64,000 nt of DNA, from the NCBI GenBank assembly GCA_017307735.1, contig JAFKGR010000004.1, positions 62,001 through 126,000 of the forward strand, given 5' to 3'. Both the position numbers and the translations under genes were made by a program. Numbering within the stretch: the stretch's first letter is position 1; every line of letters starts with the position of its first letter. The stretch is from Chitinophagaceae bacterium (GTDB taxonomy: Bacteria; Bacteroidota; Bacteroidia; Chitinophagales; Chitinophagaceae). Of the stretch, positions 1 to 8,856 are shown piece after piece. Under the pieces are notes generated by a model that ran no database searches, was not told where the DNA came from, and worked only from the letters and a program-made list of their open reading frames with translations.

Positions 1-477
<477 letters not shown>

Positions 478-508
478 TCCATTTTACTGACCCTTTAATT
501 CGAGATTC

Positions 509-802
509 TTGAGGTATTTAAAGAAAATTGCGGGCAATAAGTATTTGCTGACGGGGATTGCATTTGCAATATGGATGTTGTTTTTCGACAGAAACGACAT
601 TCCACTTCAGATCAGCCGGCTGAATGAGCTTAACAAACTTCAGAACAGTGAAGAAGTGATGCTGAATAAAATAAAGGATACTCATGCTGAATTAAATAAT
701 CTCAGAAACAGCCCTGAAACCCTGGAAAAATACGCACGTGAGAAGTATTTGATGAAAAGGCCTAATGAAGATCTTTTCATTGTAAAAACAGATTCTGAAT
801 AG
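509..802 (+). CDS. DivIC/FtsB-like septum formation protein
   Basis: This 97-residue protein has the layout of the septum formation initiator (DivIC/FtsB) family: a short basic N-terminus, one membrane segment (about residues 12-25), then a periplasmic coiled coil (about 35-70) and the LEKYAREKYLMKRPNEDLFIV tail region typical of the family. Such proteins link the FtsQ/FtsL complex to septal wall synthesis. The start is a TTG; the next in-frame ATG lies inside the membrane helix and would destroy it, so TTG is preferred. It follows enolase by 31 bases, a neighbourhood common in Bacteroidota. Confidence 0.85.
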   Translation: MRYLKKIAGNKYLLTGIAFAIWMLFFDRNDIPLQISRLNELNKLQNSEEVMLNKIKDTHAELNNLRNSPETLEKYAREKYLMKRPNEDLFIVKTDSE

Positions 803-885
803 ACTGGAGCCGGTTTACAATAAAATACAATTTCTCACGTTTCTAATGGTGGATAAAATTATTATTTTTTAAAGCCATTTTTATT

Positions 886-1122
886 ATGACCGAATTTACG
901 CAGGATGACCTGCTCCGTTATTTATATGGAGAAACATCCGAAAAGAAGACTGCAGCCATCAGAGCGGCGCTCCGGAAAGACGCTAAGCTCAGGGGAGACT
1001 TTGATCAGTTGAAATCGTTGCAAAACAAACTTGATCAGTTAAAAGCATCTCCATCTAAGAAAACGATTGACAATATTCTGAAGTATGCTGCGACGAAACA
1101 ATCTAACGTGCAGACACATTAA
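886..1122 (+). CDS. Small helical protein of unknown function
   Basis: A 78-residue, charged, probably all-helical protein. The opening TEFTQDDLLRYLYGETSEKK, followed by a block of alternating Lys/Arg and hydrophobic residues, resembles the N-terminal region of Bacteroidota anti-sigma-factor-like proteins (a D-LL-YLYGE pattern), but there is no membrane segment and no sensor domain. No signal peptide is seen. It lies on the same strand as the division protein and is followed at once by a strong hairpin terminator, so it is the last gene of the enolase-side transcript. Function cannot be assigned; the ORF itself is credible because of its position and composition. Confidence 0.7.
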   Translation: MTEFTQDDLLRYLYGETSEKKTAAIRAALRKDAKLRGDFDQLKSLQNKLDQLKASPSKKTIDNILKYAATKQSNVQTH

Positions 1123-1145
1123 TGCAGTTTAAAATTATTGTTTTT

Positions 1146-1174
1146 AAGCCTGCCTTGTAAAGCAGGCTTTTTTT
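1146..1174 (+). terminator. Rho-independent terminator after the enolase-side genes
   Basis: A perfect 8-base-pair stem (AAGCCTGC with GCAGGCTT), an 8-base loop and a T tract lie 24 bases after the stop codon of the small helical protein. The orientation of the T run makes it a plus-strand terminator. Confidence 0.85.
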
Positions 1175-1644
1175 ATGAACCTGGTTTATATATACCACAA
1201 GTGAGGAAGTTCCGTTAATAGATATTGCGGCAGTCCTAAAACAACGTATATGCGGAATGGTGTGGCAGATACATCCGGAAAAGATGAATCGAAAATAGCC
1301 GTATTCGTTAGTTATTACAATCAGGAAAATGACAACAGTTAAAACAATCCAATCAGATATCGACGTGTGCCGGACTGAGAGCATCTTGATGTGGGGAAAG
1401 TCAGATAATTGATTCATACCTTTCTGCCCAATCCTGCCACAGGCCCCTGTTTTCAAAATTCATACAAGTACAACGGATAAATCAAAGATGGGAAACGGGA
1501 TCATTTTATAGTCTCAAATTTTTTAACCCTATCCGCAATCCTTTTCTCAGAAAGAAAGTGAACCTTTCAAAAAAGGGCAAAAAATATCTGTTTCCAGATA
1601 TTCATGAGTGCGGGCCGGACAACCCCCCGGCGTTTTTTTGTAAT
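1175..1644. other. Intergenic stretch without a recognised gene
   Basis: Between the terminator and the tRNA terminator there is about 470 bases in which I see no convincing gene. A minus-strand ORF of 117 codons spans much of it, but it runs back through the terminator hairpin and into the preceding gene, has no family resemblance and no clear start context; I treat it as chance. No repeats, no tRNA and no clear promoter are seen. Confidence 0.5.
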
Positions 1645-1666
1645 AAAAAGCCCCGCTACCGCGGGG
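1645..1666 (-). terminator. Terminator of tRNA-Ser
   Basis: A perfect 6-base-pair GC stem (CCCCGC with GCGGGG) around a 4-base loop, followed on the minus strand by C and five T residues, starts 17 bases beyond the tRNA 3' end. It fits as the tRNA-Ser transcription terminator. Confidence 0.8.
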
Positions 1667-1682
1667 TATTGTAATTTGTTTG

Positions 1683-1767
1683 CGGAGAGAGAGGGATTCG
1701 AACCCCCGGAGGTGTGACCCTCAACGGTTTTCAAGACCGCCGCTATCGACCACTCAGCCATCTCTCC
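1683..1767 (-). tRNA. tRNA-Ser (anticodon TGA)
   Basis: The minus strand folds as a class II tRNA of 85 nucleotides. The acceptor stem is GGAGAGA with TCTCTCC plus discriminator G, the T arm contains GGTTCGAATCC, and a long variable arm is present as expected for serine. The anticodon loop CTTGAAA gives TGA (plus-strand bases 1731-1733), reading UCA and related serine codons. CCA is not encoded. A Bacteroidota-type promoter precedes it and a hairpin terminator follows, so it is a monocistronic unit. Confidence 0.97.
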
Positions 1768-1771
1768 GGCG

Positions 1772-1801
1772 CAAATATAAGTGCTCCGTTTTTTATTTCA
1801 A
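1772..1801 (-). promoter_or_regulatory. Bacteroidota-type promoter of tRNA-Ser
   Basis: Read on the minus strand, TTG (1799-1801) is followed after 19 bases by TATATTTG (1772-1779), matching the -33/-7 pattern of the primary sigma factor of Bacteroidota. The -7 element ends only 4 bases before the mature tRNA 5' end, so little or no leader is expected. Confidence 0.65.
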
Positions 1802-1915
1802 CCGCTTCAAAAAAATAAATATTCTGGTAACCAAAAATTGACGATATACAGGAGCTTAGTATTTTACAGCACCGGGTAAACGAAAACTCATCTGCCTCTT
1901 TAATTCCGAACTCCA

Positions 1916-1963
1916 CCAAAAAAATACTTCATGAAGCCTCCGAAAAAGACCTCATGAAGTATT
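1916..1963 (-). terminator. Terminator of the OmpA-family lipoprotein gene
   Basis: A 12-base-pair inverted repeat (AATACTTCATGA with TCATGAAGTATT) separated by 17 bases is followed on the minus strand by a run of T residues. It lies about 27 bases beyond the stop of the OmpA-family gene and has the right orientation. Confidence 0.75.
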
Positions 1964-1990
1964 CTCAAAAAATATTTAAAGATGCAGATT

Positions 1991-2866
1991 CTAATTCGTA
2001 CCCGATCCGGGTGCAGGAGCCTGCCCGATCAAATTCATAAACTGATCAAGTTTGGGAGTAATAATAATTTCAGTGCGTCTGTTCAATGATCTTCCTTCCG
2101 GAGTCATGTTACTTGCAATGGGATTGTATTCTCCGCGGCCACCAACAGTAAGCCGTTTCGGATCCACACCATATTTATTTTGCAATGCCTGAACAACAGA
2201 AGATGCACGCAATGAGCTGAGATCCCAGTTGTTCCGGATGTTCGGCCTTGAAATAGGCACATTGTCCGTATTCCCATCTACCAATACATCATAATCTTTA
2301 TAATCTGTTATAATCTTCGCAACTTTTGCCAGAATATCACCGGCTTTATCAGAAATTTCGTAGTTGCCTGTTTTGTAAAGCATATTGTCCGAGAGTGAAA
2401 TATAAACCACCCCTTTCAACACTTTTACATCCACATCCTGAAGTTCATCACTGGTGAGTGAACGTGTCAGGTTGTTTGTCAACACCATGTTGAGTGAATC
2501 ACTTCTGCTCTTAGATGCAACCAACTCCTGGATGTATTTATTGGATGCATTGATTTCATCGATGAGTTTCGAAATGTTCACGTTTCCCTGTCCGGCAGAA
2601 GCCAGGCATTTATCCAAGGCAGATTGCAGGGATTTCACATGATCACGTTCGGTATTGATCTGTTGCTGCAATCCTGAGATCGTCACATTGGCTTTGTCAA
2701 GATTGCTCTTGTAGCCTTCGCTCTCTCGGGTCAGTTCACTATTTCTGGCCATCAGACTGTTGTAATTCGATTGAAGCGAATTAAACTTTTTGGTACTTAC
2801 ACAACCGGTCGCAAGAAACATGGCAAATGCAAAGCCGATTAATTTCAAATTGAATTTTGCAATCAT
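1991..2866 (-). CDS. OmpA-family peptidoglycan-binding lipoprotein
   Basis: A 291-residue outer-membrane lipoprotein. A lipoprotein signal ends in the lipobox FLATGC, placing the lipidated Cys at residue 22. Residues 25-125 are a heptad-rich coiled coil (repeated S-N-L-Q-L patterns), and the C-terminal part (about 150-275) is an OmpA-type peptidoglycan-binding domain with the motifs DGNTDNVPIS, NWDLSSLRASSVV and GRSLNRRTEI, including the Asp and Arg residues that grip diaminopimelate. It probably tethers the outer membrane to the wall. It has its own terminator, so it is likely monocistronic. Confidence 0.9.
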   Translation of the reverse strand: MIAKFNLKLIGFAFAMFLATGCVSTKKFNSLQSNYNSLMARNSELTRESEGYKSNLDKANVTISGLQQQINTERDHVKSLQSALDKCLASAGQGNVNISKLIDEINASNKYIQELVASKSRSDSLNMVLTNNLTRSLTSDELQDVDVKVLKGVVYISLSDNMLYKTGNYEISDKAGDILAKVAKIITDYKDYDVLVDGNTDNVPISRPNIRNNWDLSSLRASSVVQALQNKYGVDPKRLTVGGRGEYNPIASNMTPEGRSLNRRTEIIITPKLDQFMNLIGQAPAPGSGTN

Positions 2867-2982
2867 ACGATTTAAGGTTTGTTAAAAAACAAGTTCATTA
2901 CCATCAATAACCTTTCCAAAAACCGGATTAAAATGGAATGAATAATTAAAATTATTTTCAAATAAAAGTACTGAACAAACTT

Positions 2983-4116
2983 TTATTGATTTTTTTCGGA
3001 ATTTACACTTTTTATTGAATGTGTCCCGGATAAATCTTTCATCATTCCGAGAATGACTGATTCAAAGCGCCGATCAAAATATCCCGGATGATATGCCGAC
3101 ACAATTTCAAGCGCAACTTTCACAACCTTTTCTTTTTTATCTTCTTCCCTGAAAGCCAGCAACAATATCCTTGCGAGAGAATCTTTGTCATCGGACTGAT
3201 ACAAAAATGCGGCTTCATCCCCGCTGATTTCCGAATACATACTTTTTTCGGGAGCCACAACCGCCACTTCATTTCTCATGGCAAAAACAAAATTTTTTAA
3301 ATCCGGATCAAAAACAGAATCGAAAATAATTGCATAAGCTGCCCTCACAATTTCAAAAAAATCTTTTTCGTTACGATCAATTAAAATGACAGACTCATGA
3401 AAACGGTAATTTTTCAATAAATCTTCCAACATGGATTTTTGATTATCTCCCTCATAAGAAATCAGCAACTCCATTCCGCTGTGTTGCCATTTTTTAAAAA
3501 CAGAAAAAGACTTCAACAGCAAAGTGATATTTCTCTTCTCTTTATAGCCGGACGCAAAAAAGAATTCATTCCCTTTACTATAATTCTCTTTTATTTTCTG
3601 AAAATCCGGCTCCAAATCAAGAGTTACATCTTCATCCGGAATTTTATAAATCTGAAAAATCCTGTCAGGCTTAATTTTCAAAGTATTTTCAAGTGCTGCA
3701 CTTTGTTTTTTCGAAAAAGTAATAAAAACTTCTTCACCAAATTTCTTCCATCTCTCAATTTCAGATTTAGCTGTGTTGCCATAAGCTACCAGAACTTTTC
3801 CCGCCTCTTCCGGAGCGATAACAATTTGTGGAATTTCCCCTTTCAACGGAAGCGGATCCCAGGTAAGAATCAGCGAAGGGTTTATCTTTTTGATTTTTGC
3901 TAAAAAGGAAATCCGGAACCATGCTTTATAGAGAACTTTCCCGGAGGGAATCTTTAATGAAACACGTTTCGCATTCCGGCAGGCTATTTTTTCATCGCGC
4001 CCGTTCAGAAGAATCAAATCATGGTGATATTTTTCACAGAAATCATCTATTGTTTTTATAATCTTTTCGGCGTAATCAGTTTTGAACGGAGCAATTTTAT
4101 TAATCAGGATTTTCAT
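2983..4116 (-). CDS. Glycosyltransferase-like protein (GT-B fold, GT4-like), divergent
   Basis: This 377-residue protein begins MKILINKIAPF, as many GT-B glycosyltransferases do, and has two Rossmann-like halves: an acceptor-side half with a WDPLPL segment and a second half with FFFASGYKEKRNITLLLKSF, the counterpart of the GT4 'GR-KGI-LLI-A' motif. The usual EX7E signature is weak, so donor and acceptor are unknown. I chose the ATG at 4116, which lies 4 bases after the stop of the upstream ABC-F gene; an ATG at 4143 would overlap that gene by 23 bases. The two genes are almost certainly co-transcribed. Confidence 0.6.
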   Translation of the reverse strand: MKILINKIAPFKTDYAEKIIKTIDDFCEKYHHDLILLNGRDEKIACRNAKRVSLKIPSGKVLYKAWFRISFLAKIKKINPSLILTWDPLPLKGEIPQIVIAPEEAGKVLVAYGNTAKSEIERWKKFGEEVFITFSKKQSAALENTLKIKPDRIFQIYKIPDEDVTLDLEPDFQKIKENYSKGNEFFFASGYKEKRNITLLLKSFSVFKKWQHSGMELLISYEGDNQKSMLEDLLKNYRFHESVILIDRNEKDFFEIVRAAYAIIFDSVFDPDLKNFVFAMRNEVAVVAPEKSMYSEISGDEAAFLYQSDDKDSLARILLLAFREEDKKEKVVKVALEIVSAYHPGYFDRRFESVILGMMKDLSGTHSIKSVNSEKNQ

Positions 4117-4120
4117 GGCA

Positions 4121-6007
4121 TCACAATGGATTTTCAATTTCACTCAATTCAAGCCATCTCATTTCTTTTACTTCAATTTCCCGGATCAAAATACTTATCC
4201 TTTCAGATGTATTTTGCAATTCATCGTAGGTGAGATCTCCAGCACTCAACTTCTTTTCCAATTCTTTTTTTTCCTTTTCCAATTTTGGAAGCATCTTCTC
4301 AAGCATTTCAAATTCCCTTTTTTCGTTGTAAGAAAGTCTTTTCCCTTTCTTTTCCGGTTTGGGCAACTCAACAATTTCTTTCTTTTTCTCTTCCGGTTTT
4401 TCTTCTGTCCTGAATTCTTTCCATTCCCGGTATTGTGAATAATTGCCGGGAAAATCTTTAACATCCCCATCACCCTCAAAGGCAAACAAATGATCCACCA
4501 GCCTGTCCATAAAATACCGGTCGTGGCTTACAATTAATAAACATCCTGCAAACTCACTCAGAAATTCTTCGAGCGTGCGAAGCGTTTGCAAATCCAGATC
4601 GTTGGTGGGTTCGTCAAGAACTAAAAAGTTAGGATTCCGGAAAAGAATGCTCAGCAGGTGTAATCTCTTTTTCTCACCGCCGCTTAACTTACTCAACGGA
4701 GTAAATTGTTGGTGAGGAGTGAATCCGAATTTTTCCATAAACTGAGAAGCGCTGATTTTACTTCCATCAGCCAGGGGAAAAAATTCTGCAATTTCTTTCA
4801 CGTATTCAATGGCACGTTTGTCTTCTTTGTATTGCAAACCATCCTGCGAATAATGGCCGAAAACTACAGTTTCACCGTGGTTTATTTTTCCACTGTCGGG
4901 AGGCATGATGCCCAGTGCAATTTTCAGAAAAGTACTTTTGCCACTTCCATTTTTTCCAACAACTCCGATGCGTTCTCCTTTTTTAAAAGTATAATCAAAC
5001 CCTTTTAAAATCACTTTATCTCCGTAAGATTTATACACCTTTTTCATTTCAAGCACCTTACCACCAAGCCTTGTCATTTTCATTTGAAGGGAAACTTCAG
5101 CAACTTCTTTTTTCTCCTTCACTTTTTTTTCAAGAAATTCAAAAGCATCTTCTCTGCTTCTTGATTTCGTTGTACGTGCCTTCGGTTGTTTGCGGATCCA
5201 TTCGAGCTCTTTCCGGTAAATATTCTTATCTTTTTGCAATTCACTTTGCTCTACCTCACGACGCAAAGATTTCTGTTCGAGAAAATAATCGTAATTGCCT
5301 TTATACACGTAGAGTTTTTCATCATCCAATTCGTAAATTTCATTGCAAACTCTATCGAGGAAATACCGATCGTGAGTAACTAACAAGAGCGTTGTTTTGG
5401 TAGCGCTTAAAAATTCTTCCAGCCATTCTATCATTTCAATATCCAGATGATTGGTTGGTTCGTCGAGAATCAAAAGGCATTTCCCTTCGTGAAGCCGGGC
5501 TTCCAAAAGAGTTTGTGCAAGAGCCACTCTCTTTTGCTGCCCGCCGCTCAGATTCTTAACCTGCGCATTGAGGTCATAAATTTGAAGCTTACCCAAAATT
5601 TGTTTAAGCTCACTCTCAAAATTCCACGCATTAATTTCTGTAATGTGGCTTATCAGTTCAGCCAGTTGTTTTTCATCATGAGCCGGATTTTCCATAAGCT
5701 GTTCGTAAGCTTTTATCAGTTTAACCGTGGGATGATCCATATTTAAAATATGATCCCAAACAGTAACATTCTCAGCAAAGTTCATTTCCTGAGAAAGCAT
5801 GACCACCTTGATGTCTTTATGCACCCAAACAGTGCCTGAATCGGGAGGTTCAAGCCCTGCAATAATCCTGAGCAATGTAGATTTCCCGCTTCCGTTCCGC
5901 GCTACCATGGCAGTCTTCTTCCCTTCTTCAATATGCAATGTGATATCACGAAAAAGTGTACGGATCCCAAATGATTTGGTGATATTTTCCAAAGAAGCAT
6001 AAAGCAT
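4121..6007 (-). CDS. uup: ABC-F family ATPase, Uup-like
   Basis: A 628-residue soluble protein with two tandem ATP-binding cassettes and no membrane segments, as in the ABC-F family, whose members act on ribosomes. Both halves have Walker A (ARNGSGKST and GKNGSGKST), signature (LSGGQQKR and LSGGEKKR) and Walker B (LILDEPTNHLD and LVLDEPTNDLD) motifs. Between them is the arginine/lysine-rich linker (RKQPKARTTKSR), and the last 80 residues are a charged coiled coil, the hallmark of Uup. The first Walker A has Ala in place of the leading Gly. The glycosyltransferase-like gene downstream follows within 5 bases. Confidence 0.88.
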   Translation of the reverse strand: MLYASLENITKSFGIRTLFRDITLHIEEGKKTAMVARNGSGKSTLLRIIAGLEPPDSGTVWVHKDIKVVMLSQEMNFAENVTVWDHILNMDHPTVKLIKAYEQLMENPAHDEKQLAELISHITEINAWNFESELKQILGKLQIYDLNAQVKNLSGGQQKRVALAQTLLEARLHEGKCLLILDEPTNHLDIEMIEWLEEFLSATKTTLLLVTHDRYFLDRVCNEIYELDDEKLYVYKGNYDYFLEQKSLRREVEQSELQKDKNIYRKELEWIRKQPKARTTKSRSREDAFEFLEKKVKEKKEVAEVSLQMKMTRLGGKVLEMKKVYKSYGDKVILKGFDYTFKKGERIGVVGKNGSGKSTFLKIALGIMPPDSGKINHGETVVFGHYSQDGLQYKEDKRAIEYVKEIAEFFPLADGSKISASQFMEKFGFTPHQQFTPLSKLSGGEKKRLHLLSILFRNPNFLVLDEPTNDLDLQTLRTLEEFLSEFAGCLLIVSHDRYFMDRLVDHLFAFEGDGDVKDFPGNYSQYREWKEFRTEEKPEEKKKEIVELPKPEKKGKRLSYNEKREFEMLEKMLPKLEKEKKELEKKLSAGDLTYDELQNTSERISILIREIEVKEMRWLELSEIENPL

Positions 6008-6232
6008 GTCTGCAAAGGTAGGATGGATTTTAAAGAGAAAGCCTTTAATCCAATTGAGAAAAAATATAAATCACGAATTGCTATTCCTCAATTAAAAACC
6101 GGTGTTCGACCTGCCATCAATTTCATGAATAAGAAAAACATGAGATGTTTTGTACTGAATATCTTTTAAACTTTCGTTCCGGTCTTCTTCAAATTAAGAA
6201 AGATTATTCCCAACAAAATCAGTCCTGCTAAA

Positions 6233-8752
6233 TTAATCTCCCACCAAAAACACTGCATTGGCCAACATAAGTTTTCCTGTCTGCCAGAAATTGCGGAAGA
6301 TGATATCATCTGTAATGTAAATCACCGTCCCACGACCAAGATCCTGCACTCCAAACAGAAGGCCATCTTTCAATTCGCGTTTTAACTTGTATCCGACAAA
6401 ACCGGATACATAATTATTTTTTTTCAGGTACCCCGTATTCCAACCTTCCTCTTTTACAAATTTGTAAACGGCCGGATCTAATTTCAATGTGTAATAATAA
6501 TCAGGATAACCAAACATCAGAGGATGCGTATTATCAATGTCGACTTTATAAATAGCGCCGGGAATGAATTCCGTAACAGCATCTCTTTCTCTCAGGCTAT
6601 ACGTTTTCAGTAAATCGTAGGAATCTCTTTTTGAAGTATCCTTTTTCTTGTCTTCATCTTCTACCGGTTTGATAATGCTCCATTCCTGTTTCGACAATTG
6701 TTCAACAGCTCCTTCGAGCGCTACTACCTTGCCTCCTCTGCTGATCCATTGCTGAAAGGAAGCAGACTGAGCCTTATCTTTCAGAAAACTATAATTTCCC
6801 TGTGGCATAATGATCACATCCCAATCTGAAAGTTCAATCCGTCCGAAATCATTTGCATTAATCAATGACAACGGATACGAAATCTGATTATCAAAATAAT
6901 CCCATACTTCACCTGCGGAATACGGACTAACACCCTCGCCGGTAAGCAAAGCCACTCTAACAGGTTTGATTACATGTATTTCATTGCTCCCAAAATCAGG
7001 GCCTTTGTCCATCATACCCGTACTGATGGGATACATTTTTATTTGGTGTGCATTGCAAACATCACTTATTTCTTTCCACAAATCAACGCCAAACTTTTTA
7101 TTTCCGTTTTTATTGATGATAATAGTTCCCCTGTCAAATTTTTGTCCGCCGGTTTCAAACGGAGTTTCCGAATACCTGATACGAATCCCTTTCCGGAGCA
7201 ATGCTCCTGCAGCTTTCACCGAATTCAATCCCTGCCATTTGATGGCATAAGCATAAGAGTCCGTCGAAGGATTGGGTGTAAACTGTTCAGATACTTTGGA
7301 TGAGTTTACTTTAAAAGGTTGCTGTGATGCATAAGCTGTCAATCCATAAGCATACGGCAAAGCCCAGGCCGTTATATCATAGGTAACTGAATCGGATAAT
7401 TTTGATTTGGGTTCCAGCAAAGCTTTCACCAGCGTTGCTTTTGGCTGAGTACCGCTAACAACCAAATCATTCGGTGCAATTGTAAAAGGTTCATCTTTCT
7501 GTGTAATATAATTGAACCCGGTACTGCTTCCCGAAGAAGTTCCATAACTGATCCCATTGTTATCAAGCAGTTGAATCAGGGCCTGAATCCTTTGCGCATC
7601 TTCAGGTTTGTTTTTGATTACATAGGTTTTGTAATCACCTGTTTTTCCATTCACATTGTTATCAAAATACTGACTAAATTCTTTTACAAGGGTGGAAGCA
7701 TTCATAGACGAAATTTCAATTGTACTCAGGCTTGAGGTAAAATGATGCATCAATCTTCTCACCAGCGATAAGGTGTCTTTGTCTTTTGTAAGAATGCCCA
7801 AACCTGCTGAAATACCGCCCTGTTCGTAGGTCATTCCGATAGAACCGTTATACAACGGATAGGTATCTCCGTAGGACGGATAAAAAAGATCAAATTCCTG
7901 TTTGGTGAAATAAAGCCAGCCGTTTTTGTCAAAATATTTTGCATTGTTCTTCCCGATGACTTTTTGAAAATCCCTCTGGAATTTTGTAATCACTTCATGA
8001 TAAGGTTCTGCTGCCGGAGCAAAATAATAAGGAGCATTTACGCCCTGTTCATGAAAGTCGACATGCACTTCAGGCAACCACTGATTGTATAGTGCAACAC
8101 GTTGGGCGCTCTCAACCTGTGTTTGCCATACCCAGTCCCGGTTCAGGTCATAATTGTAATGATTACTTCTTCCGCCCGGCCATTCTTCGTGGTGTTCACG
8201 GGCAATGGTCAACGGATTATAATACTTGCCCACCATTGTATTGAACCAGTTCACATACCGGTCTCTTCCGTCCGGATTTAAACACGGATCGATAACTACA
8301 ACTGTATTTTTCAGCCATTGTTTTGTTTCGGCATTGGAAGGATCGACCAATGTAAATAAAGTCTTCATGGCGGCTTCTGAAGATGAAGTTTCATTTCCAT
8401 GTACATTGTAACTCAACCAGACAATGGCCGGTGCAGATGTATTCCCCTGTCCGTTGCCGAGATGCGCCAAATCGAGATTGTTCTCACGAATTTTTTCCAG
8501 GCTGGAAATATTTTCAGGTGATGAAATAAAAGCAACATAAAGCGGGCGGTGTTCATTGGTTTCGCCATACTTCTGCAGTTTTACCATATCTGGTTTTGTC
8601 TGGGCCACATATTTAAAATAGTTCACTATCTGGTAGTGGACCGTATAACGTGTTCCCAATTCATACCCTAAAAACTGGTCGGGTGATTGTATTTGAGCAA
8701 AAACAGAAATGGATAAAAATGCAATCAGTACTGATAGAAATATTTTTTTCAC
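6233..8752 (-). CDS. Secreted M14-family zinc carboxypeptidase
   Basis: An 839-residue protein with a cleavable signal peptide (residues 1-19, ending SVFA-Q). The M14 domain spans about 30-340: zinc ligands HGNE (His118, Glu121), a third histidine in PEVHVDFHEQG, a substrate-binding NPDGRDRY motif and the catalytic Glu in TYEQGG. The C-terminal half (about 600-839) contains a ThuA/glutamine-amidotransferase-like region (VALLTGEG, DVIIMPQGNY). It should cleave C-terminal residues from peptides in the periplasm or outside. It lies downstream of the SusC/SusD pair, which suggests a peptide-utilisation cluster; a hairpin separates it from susD. Confidence 0.88.
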   Translation of the reverse strand: MKKIFLSVLIAFLSISVFAQIQSPDQFLGYELGTRYTVHYQIVNYFKYVAQTKPDMVKLQKYGETNEHRPLYVAFISSPENISSLEKIRENNLDLAHLGNGQGNTSAPAIVWLSYNVHGNETSSSEAAMKTLFTLVDPSNAETKQWLKNTVVVIDPCLNPDGRDRYVNWFNTMVGKYYNPLTIAREHHEEWPGGRSNHYNYDLNRDWVWQTQVESAQRVALYNQWLPEVHVDFHEQGVNAPYYFAPAAEPYHEVITKFQRDFQKVIGKNNAKYFDKNGWLYFTKQEFDLFYPSYGDTYPLYNGSIGMTYEQGGISAGLGILTKDKDTLSLVRRLMHHFTSSLSTIEISSMNASTLVKEFSQYFDNNVNGKTGDYKTYVIKNKPEDAQRIQALIQLLDNNGISYGTSSGSSTGFNYITQKDEPFTIAPNDLVVSGTQPKATLVKALLEPKSKLSDSVTYDITAWALPYAYGLTAYASQQPFKVNSSKVSEQFTPNPSTDSYAYAIKWQGLNSVKAAGALLRKGIRIRYSETPFETGGQKFDRGTIIINKNGNKKFGVDLWKEISDVCNAHQIKMYPISTGMMDKGPDFGSNEIHVIKPVRVALLTGEGVSPYSAGEVWDYFDNQISYPLSLINANDFGRIELSDWDVIIMPQGNYSFLKDKAQSASFQQWISRGGKVVALEGAVEQLSKQEWSIIKPVEDEDKKKDTSKRDSYDLLKTYSLRERDAVTEFIPGAIYKVDIDNTHPLMFGYPDYYYTLKLDPAVYKFVKEEGWNTGYLKKNNYVSGFVGYKLKRELKDGLLFGVQDLGRGTVIYITDDIIFRNFWQTGKLMLANAVFLVGD

Positions 8753-8813
8753 AATAAACGGTTTATAAAATGAAGAATGGCAAATTAAGAATTTCCGGTA
8801 AGGTAGATAAAAG

Positions 8814-8841
8814 AAATCCCCATTATTTGCAATGGGGATTT
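8814..8841 (-). terminator. Terminator between susD and the M14 peptidase
   Basis: A perfect 11-base-pair stem (AAATCCCCATT with AATGGGGATTT) around a 6-base loop, followed on the minus strand by a T-rich tail (CTTTTATC). It lies about 15 bases after the susD stop. It probably ends the susCD transcript or reduces read-through into the peptidase gene. Confidence 0.75.
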
Positions 8842-8856
8842 GATTAAAAAATAAGA

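Noticed and set aside
1103..1456. Minus-strand ORF of 117 codons with a hydrophobic stretch between the small helical protein and tRNA-Ser
   Set aside because: It overlaps the preceding gene's end and the terminator hairpin, and its product resembles no family; judged a chance frame.
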